Assembly: GCA_963816745.1 (NCBI GenBank) | Contig: CAWFLQ010000006.1 | Coordinates: forward strand, 620,001-684,000 | Source: VAZQ01 sp963816745 | GTDB taxonomy: Bacteria > Pseudomonadota > Alphaproteobacteria > Rhizobiales > Xanthobacteraceae | Direction of reading: 5' to 3' | DNA: 64,000 nucleotides | Shown: piece after piece, positions 36,761-46,387 of the stretch | Numbering within the stretch: position 1 is the first letter of the stretch | Layout: each line of letters starts with the position of its first letter | Notes under the pieces: model-generated | What the model saw: only the letters and a program-made list of their open reading frames with translations | Databases searched by the model: none | What the model was told of the DNA's origin: nothing | Made by a program: the position numbers and the translations under genes

Positions 36761-39700
36761 CTACCCGACCGATTTACCGGCCAGAGAAACTCCTTTGCGT
36801 TCTTTGAGCCACTCCTCGAAGCGCTGCACCATGACGAAGAACGGGGGCACGAACAGCACCGCGAGGCAGGTCGAGGCGATCATGCCCGTGAATACGGTGA
36901 TGCCGATCGACACGCGCGCGCTGGCGCCGGCGCCGCTCGCGAGCACCAGCGGCGCGACGCCGAGAATGAAGGCGAACGAGGTCATCAGGATCGGGCGGAA
37001 CCGCGACCGCGCGGCTTCCGCCGCCGCGTCCAGGATCTCGCGGCCTTCGGCGCGCAGCTCGCGTGCGAACTCGACGATGAGGATCGCATTCTTCGCAGAG
37101 AGCGCCATCAGCAGGACGAGGCCGATCTGCACGTAGAGATTGTTGTTGAGCCCGCTTCCCGTCAGCGCCGAGAGCGCCGCGACCGGCCCGATGAACGATA
37201 GCGGCACCGCCAGAATGACCGAGACCGGGGCGTACCAGCTCTCGTATTGGCCGGCGAGCACGAGATAGACGAGCAGCAGCGCCAGCGCGAACACGATGTA
37301 CATCTGGTTGCCGACGAGCTTCTCCTGATAGGACATCGAGCTCCATTCGAAGCCGGTGCCGGGCGGCAGCGTCCGCCGGGCGATCTCCTCCATCAGCGTC
37401 AGCACCTCACCGGACGAAAATCCATCCGCCGGCATGCCGATGATCGTCGCCGACGGCCGGAGATTGAACAGGCTGATCAGCGCAGGGCCGACGCGTCGGC
37501 GTCATCTTCACCAGCGTGCCGAGCGGGATCATGTCGCCCTGTCTTGTTGCGCACGGTGAGATGCTGGATGTCGTCCGGCCGCAGGCGAAACTGCGAATCG
37601 GCCTGCACGTAGATCTGGAACACGCGCCCGAACTTGTTGAATTGATCGACGTAGCTCGATCCCAGATAACCCGAGAGCGCGCCGAACACCTGGTCGAGCG
37701 AAACGCCGAGCGTCTGCGTCTTCACGCGATCGACCTCGATCGTCAACTGCGGGACGTTGGCGCGGAACGAGGCCAGCACGAGTTGGATGGCCGTTTGGGT
37801 ATTGGCGTTGTCCACGATCGCATTGGTGATGCTCTGCAGCTTCGCCATGTCGAAGCTGCCGTCGCGCAACTGCGACCTGCATGGTGAAGCCGGCGTCGTT
37901 GCCGACGCCCTGGATCGGCGGCGGCGGCATCACCAGGATGCTCGCCTCCTCGATCTCGCCGAGCGATACGTTGAGGCCCTTGAACAGCGACAGCAAGTCC
38001 TCGCCCTTGCCGCGCTCGCTCCAGTCTTTCAGCATGATATAGGCGACGCCGGCGCTCGAGAGCGTCGCGCTGTTGTCGAGCGGCGAGACGCCCGCAATGG
38101 TGATCACCTGCGACACGCCCGGCGTCTTGCTCGCGGTCTCGTAGACCTTGTCCAAGGTCTTTTGCGTGCGCTCGAGCGATGCGCCGTCGGGCAACTGCAC
38201 CAGCGCGATCAGATAGCCCTGGTCCTCGATCGGCAGGAAGCCGGTGGGCACGCGCGAGAAGCCGTAACCGGTCAACGCGACGATCGCGAGCGCCACCGCC
38301 GTCATGGCGGCACTGCGGTTGACCATGCGGGCGACCAGCCGCGCATACCAGCGCTCGAGCCACGCATAGACCGCGGTTGAAGCCGCGGTAGAAGATGTTG
38401 CGCCGTTCCGGCGGCACCGGCGGCCGCAGCCACATGGCGCACTGGGTCGGTTTCAAGGTTGCGGCGTTGATGGCGCTGATCAGGGCGGTCGCGGCGATCA
38501 CCAGGGCGAACTGCGCGTACATGCGGCCGGTCAGTCCCGGCAGGAACGCTGCCGGCAGGAACACCGACATCAGCACCAGCGTGATGCCGATGATCGGGCC
38601 GATCAGCGACCGCATGGCGGCGCTCGCGGCCTCAGGGCCCGACATGCCCTTCTCGATGTTGTGCGCGGCGCCTTCGACCACCACGATCGCGTCGTCCACC
38701 ACGATGCCGATCGCCAGCACGATGGCGAACAGGGTGGAGAAATTGATGGTGAAGCCGAGCGCCGCCATGGCGGCGAAGGCGCCGATGATGGTGACCGGCA
38801 CCGTGGTCGCCGGCACCAGCATCGCGCGCCAGTCCTGCAGGAAGACGAGGATGACGATGAGCACGAGGATCGCAGCCTCGATACAGCGTCTTGTAGACCT
38901 CGTGGATCGACTGCTCGACGAAGTTGGTGGTGTCGAACGGAATGTCGGAGACCAGCGCCGGCGGGAACTCGCGCGCGAGCGCCTTCATCTTCTTGCGTAC
39001 CTCGGTCGCCACCTCGAGCGCGTTCGCCCCCGGCGCCTGGAAGATCGCGAGGCCCGCCGCCGGCTTGCCGTCGAGCTGGAAGACCTGGCCATAGGTCTGT
39101 GCGCCGAGCTCGACGCGGCCGACGTCGCGCAGCCGCGTGAGCTCGCCGGCCTTGCCGGCTCTTGACGATCACGTCGGCGAATTGCTCCGCGTCGCTGAGC
39201 TTACCGGCGACGTTGAGCGTGTACTGGAACGACTGGCCCGCCGGCACCGGCGGCGCGCCGATCTGCCCGGCCGTGACCTGCTCGCTCTGCTGGTGCAGCG
39301 ACTCGATCACGTCCTGGGTGGTCAGCCCGCGCGCCTTCATCTTGTTCGGATCGAGCCAGATGCGCATCGAATACTGGCCGGCGCCGAACACGACGACGTT
39401 GCCCACGCCGGGCAGCCGGGCGATCTCGTCCTTGAGATTGATGGTGGCGTAGTTCGCGAGATAGAGGCTGTCGTAGCGCTTGTCCGGCGACGTCAGCGTC
39501 ACGATCTGCAGGATCGCGGTCGAGTTCTTCTGCACGATCACGCCCTGCGCCTGCACCGCCTGCGGCAGCGACGAGAGCGCGCTCGACACCCGGTTCTGCA
39601 CCAGCACCTGCGCGAGGTCGAGGTCGAGACACCGATCTTGAACGTCACGGTCAGCGAATAGCTGCCGTCGGCGCCGCTGAAGGACTGCATGTAGATCATG

Positions 39701-39924
39701 CCTTCGACGCCGTTGACCTGCTGCTCGATCGGCAGCGCGACGGCATCGACGACGGTGCGGGCGCTGGCGCCGGGATAGCGCGTCGTGACCTGCACGGTCG
39801 GCGGTACCACGTCGGGATATTGCGCGACCGGCAGCTGGAACAGCGCGACGATGCCGACCACGATCATCAGGATGGCGAGCACGTTCGCCAGGACCGGCCG
39901 CCGGATGAAAAAATCCGAGATCAT
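36761..39924 (-). pseudogene. RND efflux transporter permease (HAE1/MexB-like), seven frameshifts
   Basis: Inner-membrane proton-driven drug/solvent pump of the AcrB/MexB family, about 1050 residues when repaired. Recognisable segments are FFIRRPVLANVLAILMIVVGIVALFQLPVAQYPDV, IEQQVNGVEGMIYMQSFS, LLTISPFTNFVEQ-like portions, GIVVDDAIVVVEGAAHNIE, PIIGITLVLMSVFLPAAFLPGLTG and ALSAKNAILIVEFARE. The frame changes near 39626, 39156, 38880, 38375, 37873, 37542 and 37493. Six are clear one-base insertions; the first could be a two-base insertion or one-base loss. Protein identity is high between breaks, so sequence error is likely; a recent pseudogene cannot be excluded. It starts ten bases after the membrane fusion gene. 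Confidence 0.92.
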
Positions 39925-39934
39925 GATGCGGCCG

Positions 39935-41097
39935 CTACTTCGAGCCGCCGGCCGGGGCCGCCGCCACCGTCTGCATCTGCGGATCGACCTTCTGGCCCGG
40001 GATGGCGCGTAGGATGCCGCTGACGACGACGCGGTCGTCGGCCTTGAGGCCGCTGTCGACCGCCCGCAGATCGCCGACCTTGGGACCGATCGTGACCTTG
40101 CGCTGCTCGACCACGTCGTCCTTGTTGACCACGAGCACATAGCGGCCGCCCTGGTCGCTGCCGAGCGCGGCGTCCGGCACCAGCAGGCTGTTGCGTCGTC
40201 TGCGGCGACCCGAACCCGGACGAAATAGCCCGGCACCAGCACTCCGTCGGGATTCTTCAGGATCGCGCGTACGGCGAGCGTCCCGGTCGACGGGTCGATC
40301 TTCGGCGAGACATATTCGAGCGTGCCCTGGTGCGGATAGCCTTTGTCGGTCTGCAGTCCGACCTCGATCGGCACTTTCTCGAGCTCCGCCTGGGTAATGC
40401 CGAGCCGTCTGATCTCCGCGCGAATGTTCAGAACATCCTGCTCGCTGATGTTGAAGTTCACATAGATCGGATCGGTCTGGACGATGCTGGCGAGCTGGGT
40501 CGGACCGTTGGCGCCGACCAATTCGCCGAGCGACACCAGGCGCGCAGTGACGATGCCGTCGAAGGGCGCCTTCACCTGCGTATAGCCGAGATTGATCGCG
40601 GCTTGCTTGGTATCGACCTGCGCCTGCTTGAGCCTGGCGAGCGCGGAGTCCCGATTGGCGGTCGCGTTGTCCAGCGCCGCCTTGGAGGCAACCTGGCGGC
40701 TCGCCAGATCGGTCTGCCGCTCGTATTCGGCTTCCGCCTGCTTCAAGGCCGCGCGGGCGCCGGCCTCGGCCGCCTGCGCCTGCTCGAGCTTGAGCTTGTA
40801 GGGCTCGGGCTCGATGGTGAAGAGCGTCGTGCCCTGCTTCACCACGTCGCCGTCCTTGTAGTCGATTGCCTGCAGGAAGCCCTGCACGCGGGCGACCAGA
40901 TTGGTGCTGTTCACCGCGGCGGCATTGCCGGTCGCCTCGAGATAGCGGGTGACCGTCTGCTGCACGGGCAGTGCGACGGTAACTTTCGGCGCCGGCGGCG
41001 CGACGTAGCGGTTGTCTTGCCCGCAGGCCGCGAGCGACGCGGCGAGCACGATCACGCTGCCGAGAAGGCGTGCATTCGTCAGCCGACCAACGGTCAT
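39935..41097 (-). CDS. RND efflux periplasmic adaptor (membrane fusion protein), one frameshift
   Basis: Periplasmic adaptor linking the RND pump to an outer-membrane channel. It has a lipoprotein-like start (LGSVIVLAASLAACGQDN, lipobox LAAC), a biotinyl-lipoyl part (TVTRYLEATGNAAAVNSTNLVARVQGFLQAIDYKDGDVVKQGTTLF), a coiled-coil hairpin rich in A/Q/K and the beta-barrel LVSLGELVGANGPTQLASIVQTDPIYVNF. One base seems missing near 40193; restoring it gives DDANSLLVPDAALGSDQGGRYVLVVN and a stop at 39935. About 387 residues. It forms an operon with the RND gene; no outer-membrane factor gene follows. Confidence 0.9.
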
Positions 41098-41234
41098 GGC
41101 CCGGATCCAATCTCAATTTCGAAAACGCTATTTGAAACCGACAGCGGACGCGACGGGGCACGCGACTCAGAACGGTTAACGTTCCTGCGTTTCGCAAGGA
41201 TTGGCAAGATGAAGACAAATCTTGCGACTGGGCC

Positions 41235-41265
41235 AAAAAAAACAACCGGCGCCCGATGGCGCCGG
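41235..41265 (-). terminator. Rho-independent terminator after pal
   Basis: On the minus strand GGCGCCGG pairs with CCGGCGCC across CGAT (41246-41265), followed by a run of eight Ts interrupted only by G (41235-41245). It lies 28 bases after the pal stop and separates the tol-pal transcript from the efflux operon. Confidence 0.87.
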
Positions 41266-41292
41266 CTGTCCCCTTCCCCCGTATTCCCCTGC

Positions 41293-41790
41293 TCAGGAGC
41301 TGGTGTTGAGCACCGTCACGGCTCGGCGGTTCTGCGACCAGCACGAGATGTCGTTGCACACCGCGACCGGCCGTTCCTTGCCGTAGGAAATCGTGCGCAT
41401 GCGCTGCGCCTGAACGCCGCGCGAGGCGAGATAGTCGCGCACGGTCTGCGCGCGGCGGGCGCCGAGCGCGATGTTGTATTCACGCGTGCCGCGCTCGTCG
41501 GCATGGCCTTCGATGGTGAAGGTGTATTGGCTGTAGCTCTGCAGCCACTGCGCCTGCTTTTCCAGCGTCGCGATCGATTGCGGCGTGAGCTCCGTCGAAT
41601 CGGATTCGAAGAACACGCGGTCGCCGACATTGACCACGAAATCCTGCTGGCTGCCGGGCGCGGCGCTGCCGGCCCCGGCCAGCCCACCAGGATCGTTAGG
41701 TTTGCTCGCGCACCCCGCGGCGGCAAGTGCCAGCACCAGAAAGCCGGCGAGCCTGGCGGCACGGGCGACACGCACGAAGACATCAGTCAT
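41293..41790 (-). CDS. pal: Peptidoglycan-associated lipoprotein Pal
   Basis: Outer-membrane lipoprotein of 165 residues that binds peptidoglycan and links to TolB. The lipobox is LAAAGC near residue 28, and the OmpA-like domain has VFFESDSTELTPQSIATLEKQAQWL, IEGHADERGTREYNIALGARRAQTVRDYL and YGKERPVAVCNDISCWSQNRRAV. The start at 41790 is preceded by GGAGG at the right spacing; a longer start at 41826 has no support. It is the last gene of the tolQRAB-pal run and is followed by a terminator. Confidence 0.96.
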   Translation of the reverse strand: MTDVFVRVARAARLAGFLVLALAAAGCASKPNDPGGLAGAGSAAPGSQQDFVVNVGDRVFFESDSTELTPQSIATLEKQAQWLQSYSQYTFTIEGHADERGTREYNIALGARRAQTVRDYLASRGVQAQRMRTISYGKERPVAVCNDISCWSQNRRAVTVLNTSS

Positions 41791-42006
41791 TCCGGTGCCT
41801 CCAGTTGTTGCGTCGTTACCGGACATGGCTCAGGTCTAGCAGGCGCGTGGTTAAACGAAGGTTGTCGTCAACCTTGATCGGGTGTTGCCCGGATCACTCA
41901 AATGCGAGGAAAAGCGGAAACCCCTTGTGCTGGTTAATGAGCCCTGAATGCGGCGCCTTGTAGGCCCGCAGAGTTCCATGTTCGCGCTCGGAAAGGGGGT
42001 GTTGTG

Positions 42007-43356
42007 CTACTGCAACAACGGCGACCAGGCCGGGTCGGACGCATAGCTCGGCGTCTTGACCGGCTGCTCGTTGCGGCCGGTCACGTCGACCGTGTGGAGG
42101 GTCGGTCCGGCATTGCCGCCGGGGTCGCGGAAGAACATGATCACGCGCCCGTTCGGCGACCAGGTCGGGCCTTCGTTGTGATAGCCCTCGGTCAGGATGC
42201 GCTCGCCGGACCCGTCCGTTCGCATGATGCCGATGGCGAACCTGCCCTGGGTCTGCTTGGTGAAGGCGATCAAGTCGCCGCGCGGCGACCATACCGGTGT
42301 CGAATAGGAACCGTCGCCGAAACTGATGCGTTGCGCGTCGCCGCCGCCCGCCGCCATGACGTAAATCTGCTGCTTGCCGCCGCGGTCGGACTCGAACGAG
42401 ATGCGCGCGCCGTCGGGCGAATAGGAGGGCGCGGTGTCGATCACCTGCGTGTCGGTCAGGCGCGTCGTCGCCTTCGAGCGCAGGTCCATCACGAACAGAT
42501 TGGAATTGCCGCCGCGCTGCAGGCTGAAGATCACGCGCTGGCCGTCGGGCGAAAAGCGCGGGCTGAAGCTCATGCCGGGAAAGTTGCTGACGATCTCGCG
42601 CTGCCCGGTCTCGATATTCATCAGGTAGACTTTGGGATCACCCTGGCCGTACGACATGTAGGTGATGGTGTCGGGCGCGGACGAGAAGCGCGGCGTCAGC
42701 ACGAGGTCGTCGCCGCGCGTGAGATAGCGCACGTTGGCGCCGTCCTGATCCATCAGCGCGAGCCGCTTGATCCGCCGCTCCTTCGGGCCGGACTCGTCGA
42801 CGAACACGATGCGGCTGTCGAAATAGCCCTTCTCGCCGGTGAGCCGTTCGTAGATCGCGTCCGAGATGATGTGGGCGATGCGCCGCCAGTTCTCGGCGGT
42901 GGTGGTGAATTGCTTCCCCTCGAGCGCCTGGCCGGCGAACACGTCCCACAGCCGGAACGCGGCCGTCACCCGGCCATCGGCCTGGCTGACGCGTCCGGCG
43001 ACCAGCGCCTGGGCGTTGATCTGCTTCCAATCCGCAAAGCGAGGCGTCGTGTCGATGGACGCGATCCTCTCGATATAAGCGGCCTGATCGATCGGCGCGA
43101 ACAAGCCCGAACGCTGCAGGTTCGATGCGATGATCTGGCTGACATTGCGTCCCAAGGCCGGGTCACGCGTGGCGACGCCGACGAAATCCGGAATCGCGAT
43201 CGGAATAGGCTGAACATTGCCCTGGGTGATGTCGAGCTTGAGCTGCGCGGCCGTGCGCCGTGGCGACAGTCCCGCGAACGCGCCCACCGCGGTCGCGCCC
43301 GCGCCCAGCATGATCAGCCGGCGGCGGCTCAGCCAAGTTGATTGGGACCTGGTCAT
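42007..43356 (-). CDS. tolB: Tol-Pal system translocation protein TolB
   Basis: Periplasmic beta-propeller protein that binds Pal. The 449-residue protein has an N-terminal Tat-like signal (LSRRRLIMLGAGATAVGAFAGL), then the TolB_N domain (IPIAIPDFVGVATRDPALGRNVSQIIASNLQRSGLF) and six WD-like blades with repeated phrases such as SFSPRFSPDGQRVIFSL and APSYSPDGARISFESDRGGKQQIYVM. A twin-arginine signal on TolB is seen in Rhizobiales. The start at 43356 is chosen at this signal. It overlaps nothing; the tolA stop is 29 bases upstream. Confidence 0.96.
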   Translation of the reverse strand: MTRSQSTWLSRRRLIMLGAGATAVGAFAGLSPRRTAAQLKLDITQGNVQPIPIAIPDFVGVATRDPALGRNVSQIIASNLQRSGLFAPIDQAAYIERIASIDTTPRFADWKQINAQALVAGRVSQADGRVTAAFRLWDVFAGQALEGKQFTTTAENWRRIAHIISDAIYERLTGEKGYFDSRIVFVDESGPKERRIKRLALMDQDGANVRYLTRGDDLVLTPRFSSAPDTITYMSYGQGDPKVYLMNIETGQREIVSNFPGMSFSPRFSPDGQRVIFSLQRGGNSNLFVMDLRSKATTRLTDTQVIDTAPSYSPDGARISFESDRGGKQQIYVMAAGGGDAQRISFGDGSYSTPVWSPRGDLIAFTKQTQGRFAIGIMRTDGSGERILTEGYHNEGPTWSPNGRVIMFFRDPGGNAGPTLHTVDVTGRNEQPVKTPSYASDPAWSPLLQ

Positions 43357-43385
43357 AACTCGGTCTTCTCGCGCGAGGGCGGCGG

Positions 43386-44285
43386 TCAATATCCGCGCAG
43401 CATCTCGCGCGGATCGAAGGTGATCTCGATGTCTTTCCATTGCTCGTAGGTTTCGGGCCTGAGCATGTCATAGGGTTGGCCGCGGAGCACGGCGCGCATG
43501 GCGCTGTCGCGAGCCGCCATGAACAGCGCGCTCTTTCCGCTATTCGTTGCCATCGGCGGCGCGGCGAGCGTGCCGTCGGGCTTGAGCATCATCCGGACCT
43601 GCACGACGATCTCCTGCGGGTCCTTGGCGCCGGCCGGCGGTGTCCACAGATGCGCGAGCCGCTGACGCAGCGCGTCGAGCTCGCTGAGAGATATCTGCGC
43701 CGCGGTGCCTTTCGACGTGCCGAGCGCCGGCGCGCTGTTGAGCGTCTCGCCCGCGGCCGCGACCCGGGTTGCGGTCTGCTTGTTGAGCAGCGCCTGGACC
43801 TGGTTCGGATCGAACTTGGGCGCCGGCGGCGCCGGCTTCTTCGGCGGAGCCGGCGGCTTGGCCTCGGCCTTCTTCGGCTCGGGTTTCGGCTCGGGCTTCT
43901 TTGCCTCCTCCTTCGCCAGCGCCTCGGCGATCGGATCGGGCTTCGGCTCGGCTTGCTTCTTCTCGGGCTTCGTTTCGACCGGCTTGGCTTCCGGTGCCGG
44001 CGGCGGCTCGCGCGCGGCCTGGACTTCCTTCTTCTCCGTGATCTTGGCGGTCACGTCCTCGACCGGCTTCGCCTCGGCGACCTTCTCGACCAGCGGCTTC
44101 GGCGTCTCGGCTTTGGGTGCGCTCAGGTTGCCCGCGGTCATCTGCGTGAATTCGGAGACGCTCACGATGTCGACCGGCAGGGCCTCACTCGGCGGAGCCG
44201 CAAGCGGCTTGGCCGTGAGCGACCAAGCGCTCCACAGCAGCACGGCGACGTGCGCGACTCCCGATATGGTGTAGGCGACCTTCAT
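43386..44285 (-). CDS. tolA: Cell-envelope integrity protein TolA
   Basis: Inner-membrane protein spanning the periplasm between TolQR and TolB/Pal. The 299-residue protein has an N-terminal helix (VAYTISGVAHVAVLLWSAWSLTA), a long proline/lysine/glutamate-rich domain (residues 60-150: EAKPVEDVTAKITEKKEVQAAR... PEPKPEPKKAEAKPPAPPKK), and a compact C-terminal TolA-like/TonB-C domain (LDALRQRLAHLWTPPAGAKDPQEIVVQVRMMLKPDGTLAAPP). Family-typical. It lies 18 bases after tolR. Confidence 0.91.
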   Translation of the reverse strand: MKVAYTISGVAHVAVLLWSAWSLTAKPLAAPPSEALPVDIVSVSEFTQMTAGNLSAPKAETPKPLVEKVAEAKPVEDVTAKITEKKEVQAAREPPPAPEAKPVETKPEKKQAEPKPDPIAEALAKEEAKKPEPKPEPKKAEAKPPAPPKKPAPPAPKFDPNQVQALLNKQTATRVAAAGETLNSAPALGTSKGTAAQISLSELDALRQRLAHLWTPPAGAKDPQEIVVQVRMMLKPDGTLAAPPMATNSGKSALFMAARDSAMRAVLRGQPYDMLRPETYEQWKDIEITFDPREMLRGY

Positions 44286-44303
44286 GTCCCCGCTTTCACG
44301 CGA

Positions 44304-44762
44304 TCAGCGCGCCGCCCCCTGCTCAACATCCGTTACCAGGGCCACCTTCGCGAAGCCGGCGGCCTGCAATCGCCCCATCACCTTCATCACCGTGCCGTAG
44401 GTGAGCTTCTGGTCGCCACGCACGAAAATCCGCTCGTCGGCTCCCCCGCCCCGGGCCTCGGTGATGGCCTTGAGCTTGGGGACCAGTTCCTCCAACGGAA
44501 TTTCGGTATTTTGGAGGTAGACCTGTCCATCCAGGTTGACCGAAACCGTGAGCGGTTCCTTGTCCATATCGAGGGCCTTGGCCTTGGTCTGGGGCAGGTC
44601 GAGGGGCACCCCGACCGTCAGCAGCGGGGCCGACACCATGAAAATGATCAATAGAACCAACATGACGTCGACCATCGGCGTCACGTTGATCTCGGCCATG
44701 ACCGGGCGACGACGATGCCGCCGCCTGCCGGCGACCGCAGCAGAGCCCCCGTTCATCGCCAT
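44304..44762 (-). CDS. tolR: Biopolymer transporter TolR (ExbD/TolR family)
   Basis: Inner-membrane component of the TolQR motor, 152 residues. The single helix with its proton-path aspartate is in AEINVTPMVDVMLVLLIIFMVSAPLLTVGVPLDLP, followed by the periplasmic domain (PLTVSVNLDGQVYLQNTEIPLEELVPKLKAI and DERIFVRGDQKLTYGTVMKVMGRLQAAGF). It lies 12 bases after tolQ. Confidence 0.96.
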   Translation of the reverse strand: MAMNGGSAAVAGRRRHRRRPVMAEINVTPMVDVMLVLLIIFMVSAPLLTVGVPLDLPQTKAKALDMDKEPLTVSVNLDGQVYLQNTEIPLEELVPKLKAITEARGGGADERIFVRGDQKLTYGTVMKVMGRLQAAGFAKVALVTDVEQGAAR

Positions 44763-44774
44763 CCTGACCGACCC

Positions 44775-45455
44775 CTATCCCCGCTCGTCGATCTGCCGCG
44801 ACAAAATGGCGGCGAACTCGTCGGCGAACCCCTCCAGGCGCTGGGCCTGTTTGTTCACGTCCGATACGAACTTGTTATAAAAAATGGTCGCTGGTATGGC
44901 GGCGACGAGGCCGATTGCAGTTGCGAACAGGGCTTCTGCGATGCCGGGCGCAACCACCGCGAGCGACGTGGTCTGTTGGCCGGCAATGGCCCGAAAGCTC
45001 GTCATGATGCCCCAGACGGTCCCGAACAAGCCGATGAAGGGGCCGGCCGAGCCGACCGTCGCCAGGAACAGGAGCCGGCGCTCCAGCCGCGCGATCTCGC
45101 GCTGGATGGTCACGTCCATGACCTTTTCGATGCGCATCTGCAGGCCGGCAAAAGAGCGCGGCTGCCCCTCCAGGCTGCGCTTCCACTCGCGCATCGCCGC
45201 CACGAACAACGCCGCCATCGAGTGGGACGGGCGCGAGGCCAGCGAGCGATAGAGCTCGTCGAGCGACTGGCCCGACCAGAACGCCTGCTCGAAGCTGTCC
45301 ATGGCGCGGCGCGTGCGGCCATAGAGGATCACCTTGTCGATTGCGATCGCCCACACGGCAACCGAGGCGAACAGGAGCCCGACCATGACGAATTTGACGA
45401 CGAAATCCGCGTTCTGAAACAGGTCCCACATCGAGAGCGGAGCAGCCGACGGCAT
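44775..45455 (-). CDS. tolQ: Tol-Pal motor protein TolQ (MotA/ExbB family)
   Basis: Inner-membrane proton channel protein of 226 residues. Three helices are visible: FVVKFVMVGLLFASVAVWAIAIDKVILYG, then LLFLATVGSAGPFIGLFGTVWGIMTSFRAI and LFATAIGLVAAIPATIFYNKFV. All three contain the conserved ExbB/TolQ residues. The start at 45455 (MPSAAPLSMWDLF) is chosen with GGAAGGAGAT directly upstream. An in-frame upstream extension encodes a short FREG-type repeat but lacks a start and family similarity. Confidence 0.96.
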   Translation of the reverse strand: MPSAAPLSMWDLFQNADFVVKFVMVGLLFASVAVWAIAIDKVILYGRTRRAMDSFEQAFWSGQSLDELYRSLASRPSHSMAALFVAAMREWKRSLEGQPRSFAGLQMRIEKVMDVTIQREIARLERRLLFLATVGSAGPFIGLFGTVWGIMTSFRAIAGQQTTSLAVVAPGIAEALFATAIGLVAAIPATIFYNKFVSDVNKQAQRLEGFADEFAAILSRQIDERG

Positions 45456-45494
45456 TGCATCTCCTTCCGGCGGTCCGATCCTTGCGACCCGCTC

Positions 45495-45554
45495 CTCGCG
45501 AAAAGTCCCTTCGCGAAAAGCCCCCTCGCGAAACACTCCGTCGCGAACTTGCGG
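45495..45554. repeat. Four-copy 15-base tandem repeat upstream of tolQ
   Basis: Units read CTCGCGAAAAGTCCC, TTCGCGAAAAGCCCC, CTCGCGAAACACTCC and GTCGCGAACTTGCGG, each sharing the TCGCGAA core, in register. It lies 40 bases before tolQ. It may be a promoter/operator array or a decayed coding extension; on the minus strand it would encode an FREG-like peptide repeat. Confidence 0.72.
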
Positions 45555-45820
45555 GTCCCACGGCCAGACCGCGGCATTCGCGTTGAGGGGAACGGCACGC
45601 AGGCAGCGTCGCACGCGCCGCCGAAGACCCCGAAATTGCGGAAAAAATCCGGCCCCCACCGGTAGAGGTAACGGATTCCCCCGCCAAAATGACCGAACTA
45701 GGCCGCGATTCCCCACGGATCGGAGCTAGCTGGCGCCGATCAGGTTAACGCACAGTTACCGGGCGGGCGCGATCGTATAACCGGGGTGCGGCAATAATTC
45801 TCGGGATTCCCCAACGCAAT

Positions 45821-45847
45821 CGGGCCGTCCACCAAGTGGACGGCCCG
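45821..45847 (-). terminator. Strong hairpin, likely terminator of the DUF2852 gene
   Basis: CGGGCCGTCCAC pairs with GTGGACGGCCCG across a CAA loop, 12 base pairs without mismatch. It lies 28 bases after the DUF2852 stop. The following T-run is poor, so the exact termination mode is uncertain. Confidence 0.72.
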
Positions 45848-45874
45848 AGCAATGAGGCTTGAAGTCGGAGGTTT

Positions 45875-46279
45875 TCAGTTCGACGGCGGCGGCGGCGCCG
45901 ACGGAGCGGGACGCGCGCGACGCTCCGCCATGAACTGATCGAACTCGGCCTTGTCCTTGGCCTGGCGCAGGCGTCCGAGGAAATCGTGGAACTCGCGCTG
46001 CTCCTCCTCGAGACGCCGCAAGGTCTCCTCGCGATAGTCGTCGAAGGCCCGGTTGCCGCTCGAGCGCGAGGGCTGCCACCAGGTCCCGGCATTGCGCATT
46101 TGGTCCGCTGCTCCCTGCCAACGGCTCATTTGACCGCCTTTCCAGCAACTCATTCGCCCGCTCCCGATGATGAAGGCCAAGGTGGCAAGACCCACCGGCC
46201 ACCAGATGACGAAGCCCAGGATCATCAGCGCGATCCAGGCCGGTTTTCCCAACTCGTCGAGCTTTGCAACGATAGGCAT
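45875..46279 (-). CDS. DUF2852 domain membrane protein
   Basis: A 134-residue protein typical of the DUF2852 family of Rhizobiales. It has an N-terminal membrane segment (KPAWIALMILGFVIWWPVGLATLAFIIGSGRM) followed by a WQP motif (TWWQPSRSSGNRAFDDYREETLRRLEEEQREFHDFLGRLRQAKDKAEFDQFMAERRARP). The amphipathic C-terminal helix is conserved; the function is unknown. It lies between the TetR gene and tolQ. Confidence 0.9.
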   Translation of the reverse strand: MPIVAKLDELGKPAWIALMILGFVIWWPVGLATLAFIIGSGRMSCWKGGQMSRWQGAADQMRNAGTWWQPSRSSGNRAFDDYREETLRRLEEEQREFHDFLGRLRQAKDKAEFDQFMAERRARPAPSAPPPPSN

Positions 46280-46314
46280 TTGCCCCTCGCTAGTGAATGT
46301 TAATTACATTTACA

Positions 46315-46343
46315 TAGCTAGAGCCCTTCAGGCGGGCTGTCAA
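46315..46343 (-). promoter_or_regulatory. Candidate sigma-70 promoter for DUF2852
   Basis: On the minus strand TTGACA (46343-46338) and TAGCTA (46320-46315) are separated by 17 bases, about 36 bases before the DUF2852 ATG. Only three of six -10 positions match consensus, so support is moderate. Confidence 0.42.
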
Positions 46344-46387
46344 GAGGCCAAGTTAGGGAGGCTTTGGGGTTTGGGAAGGCTTGGTGC

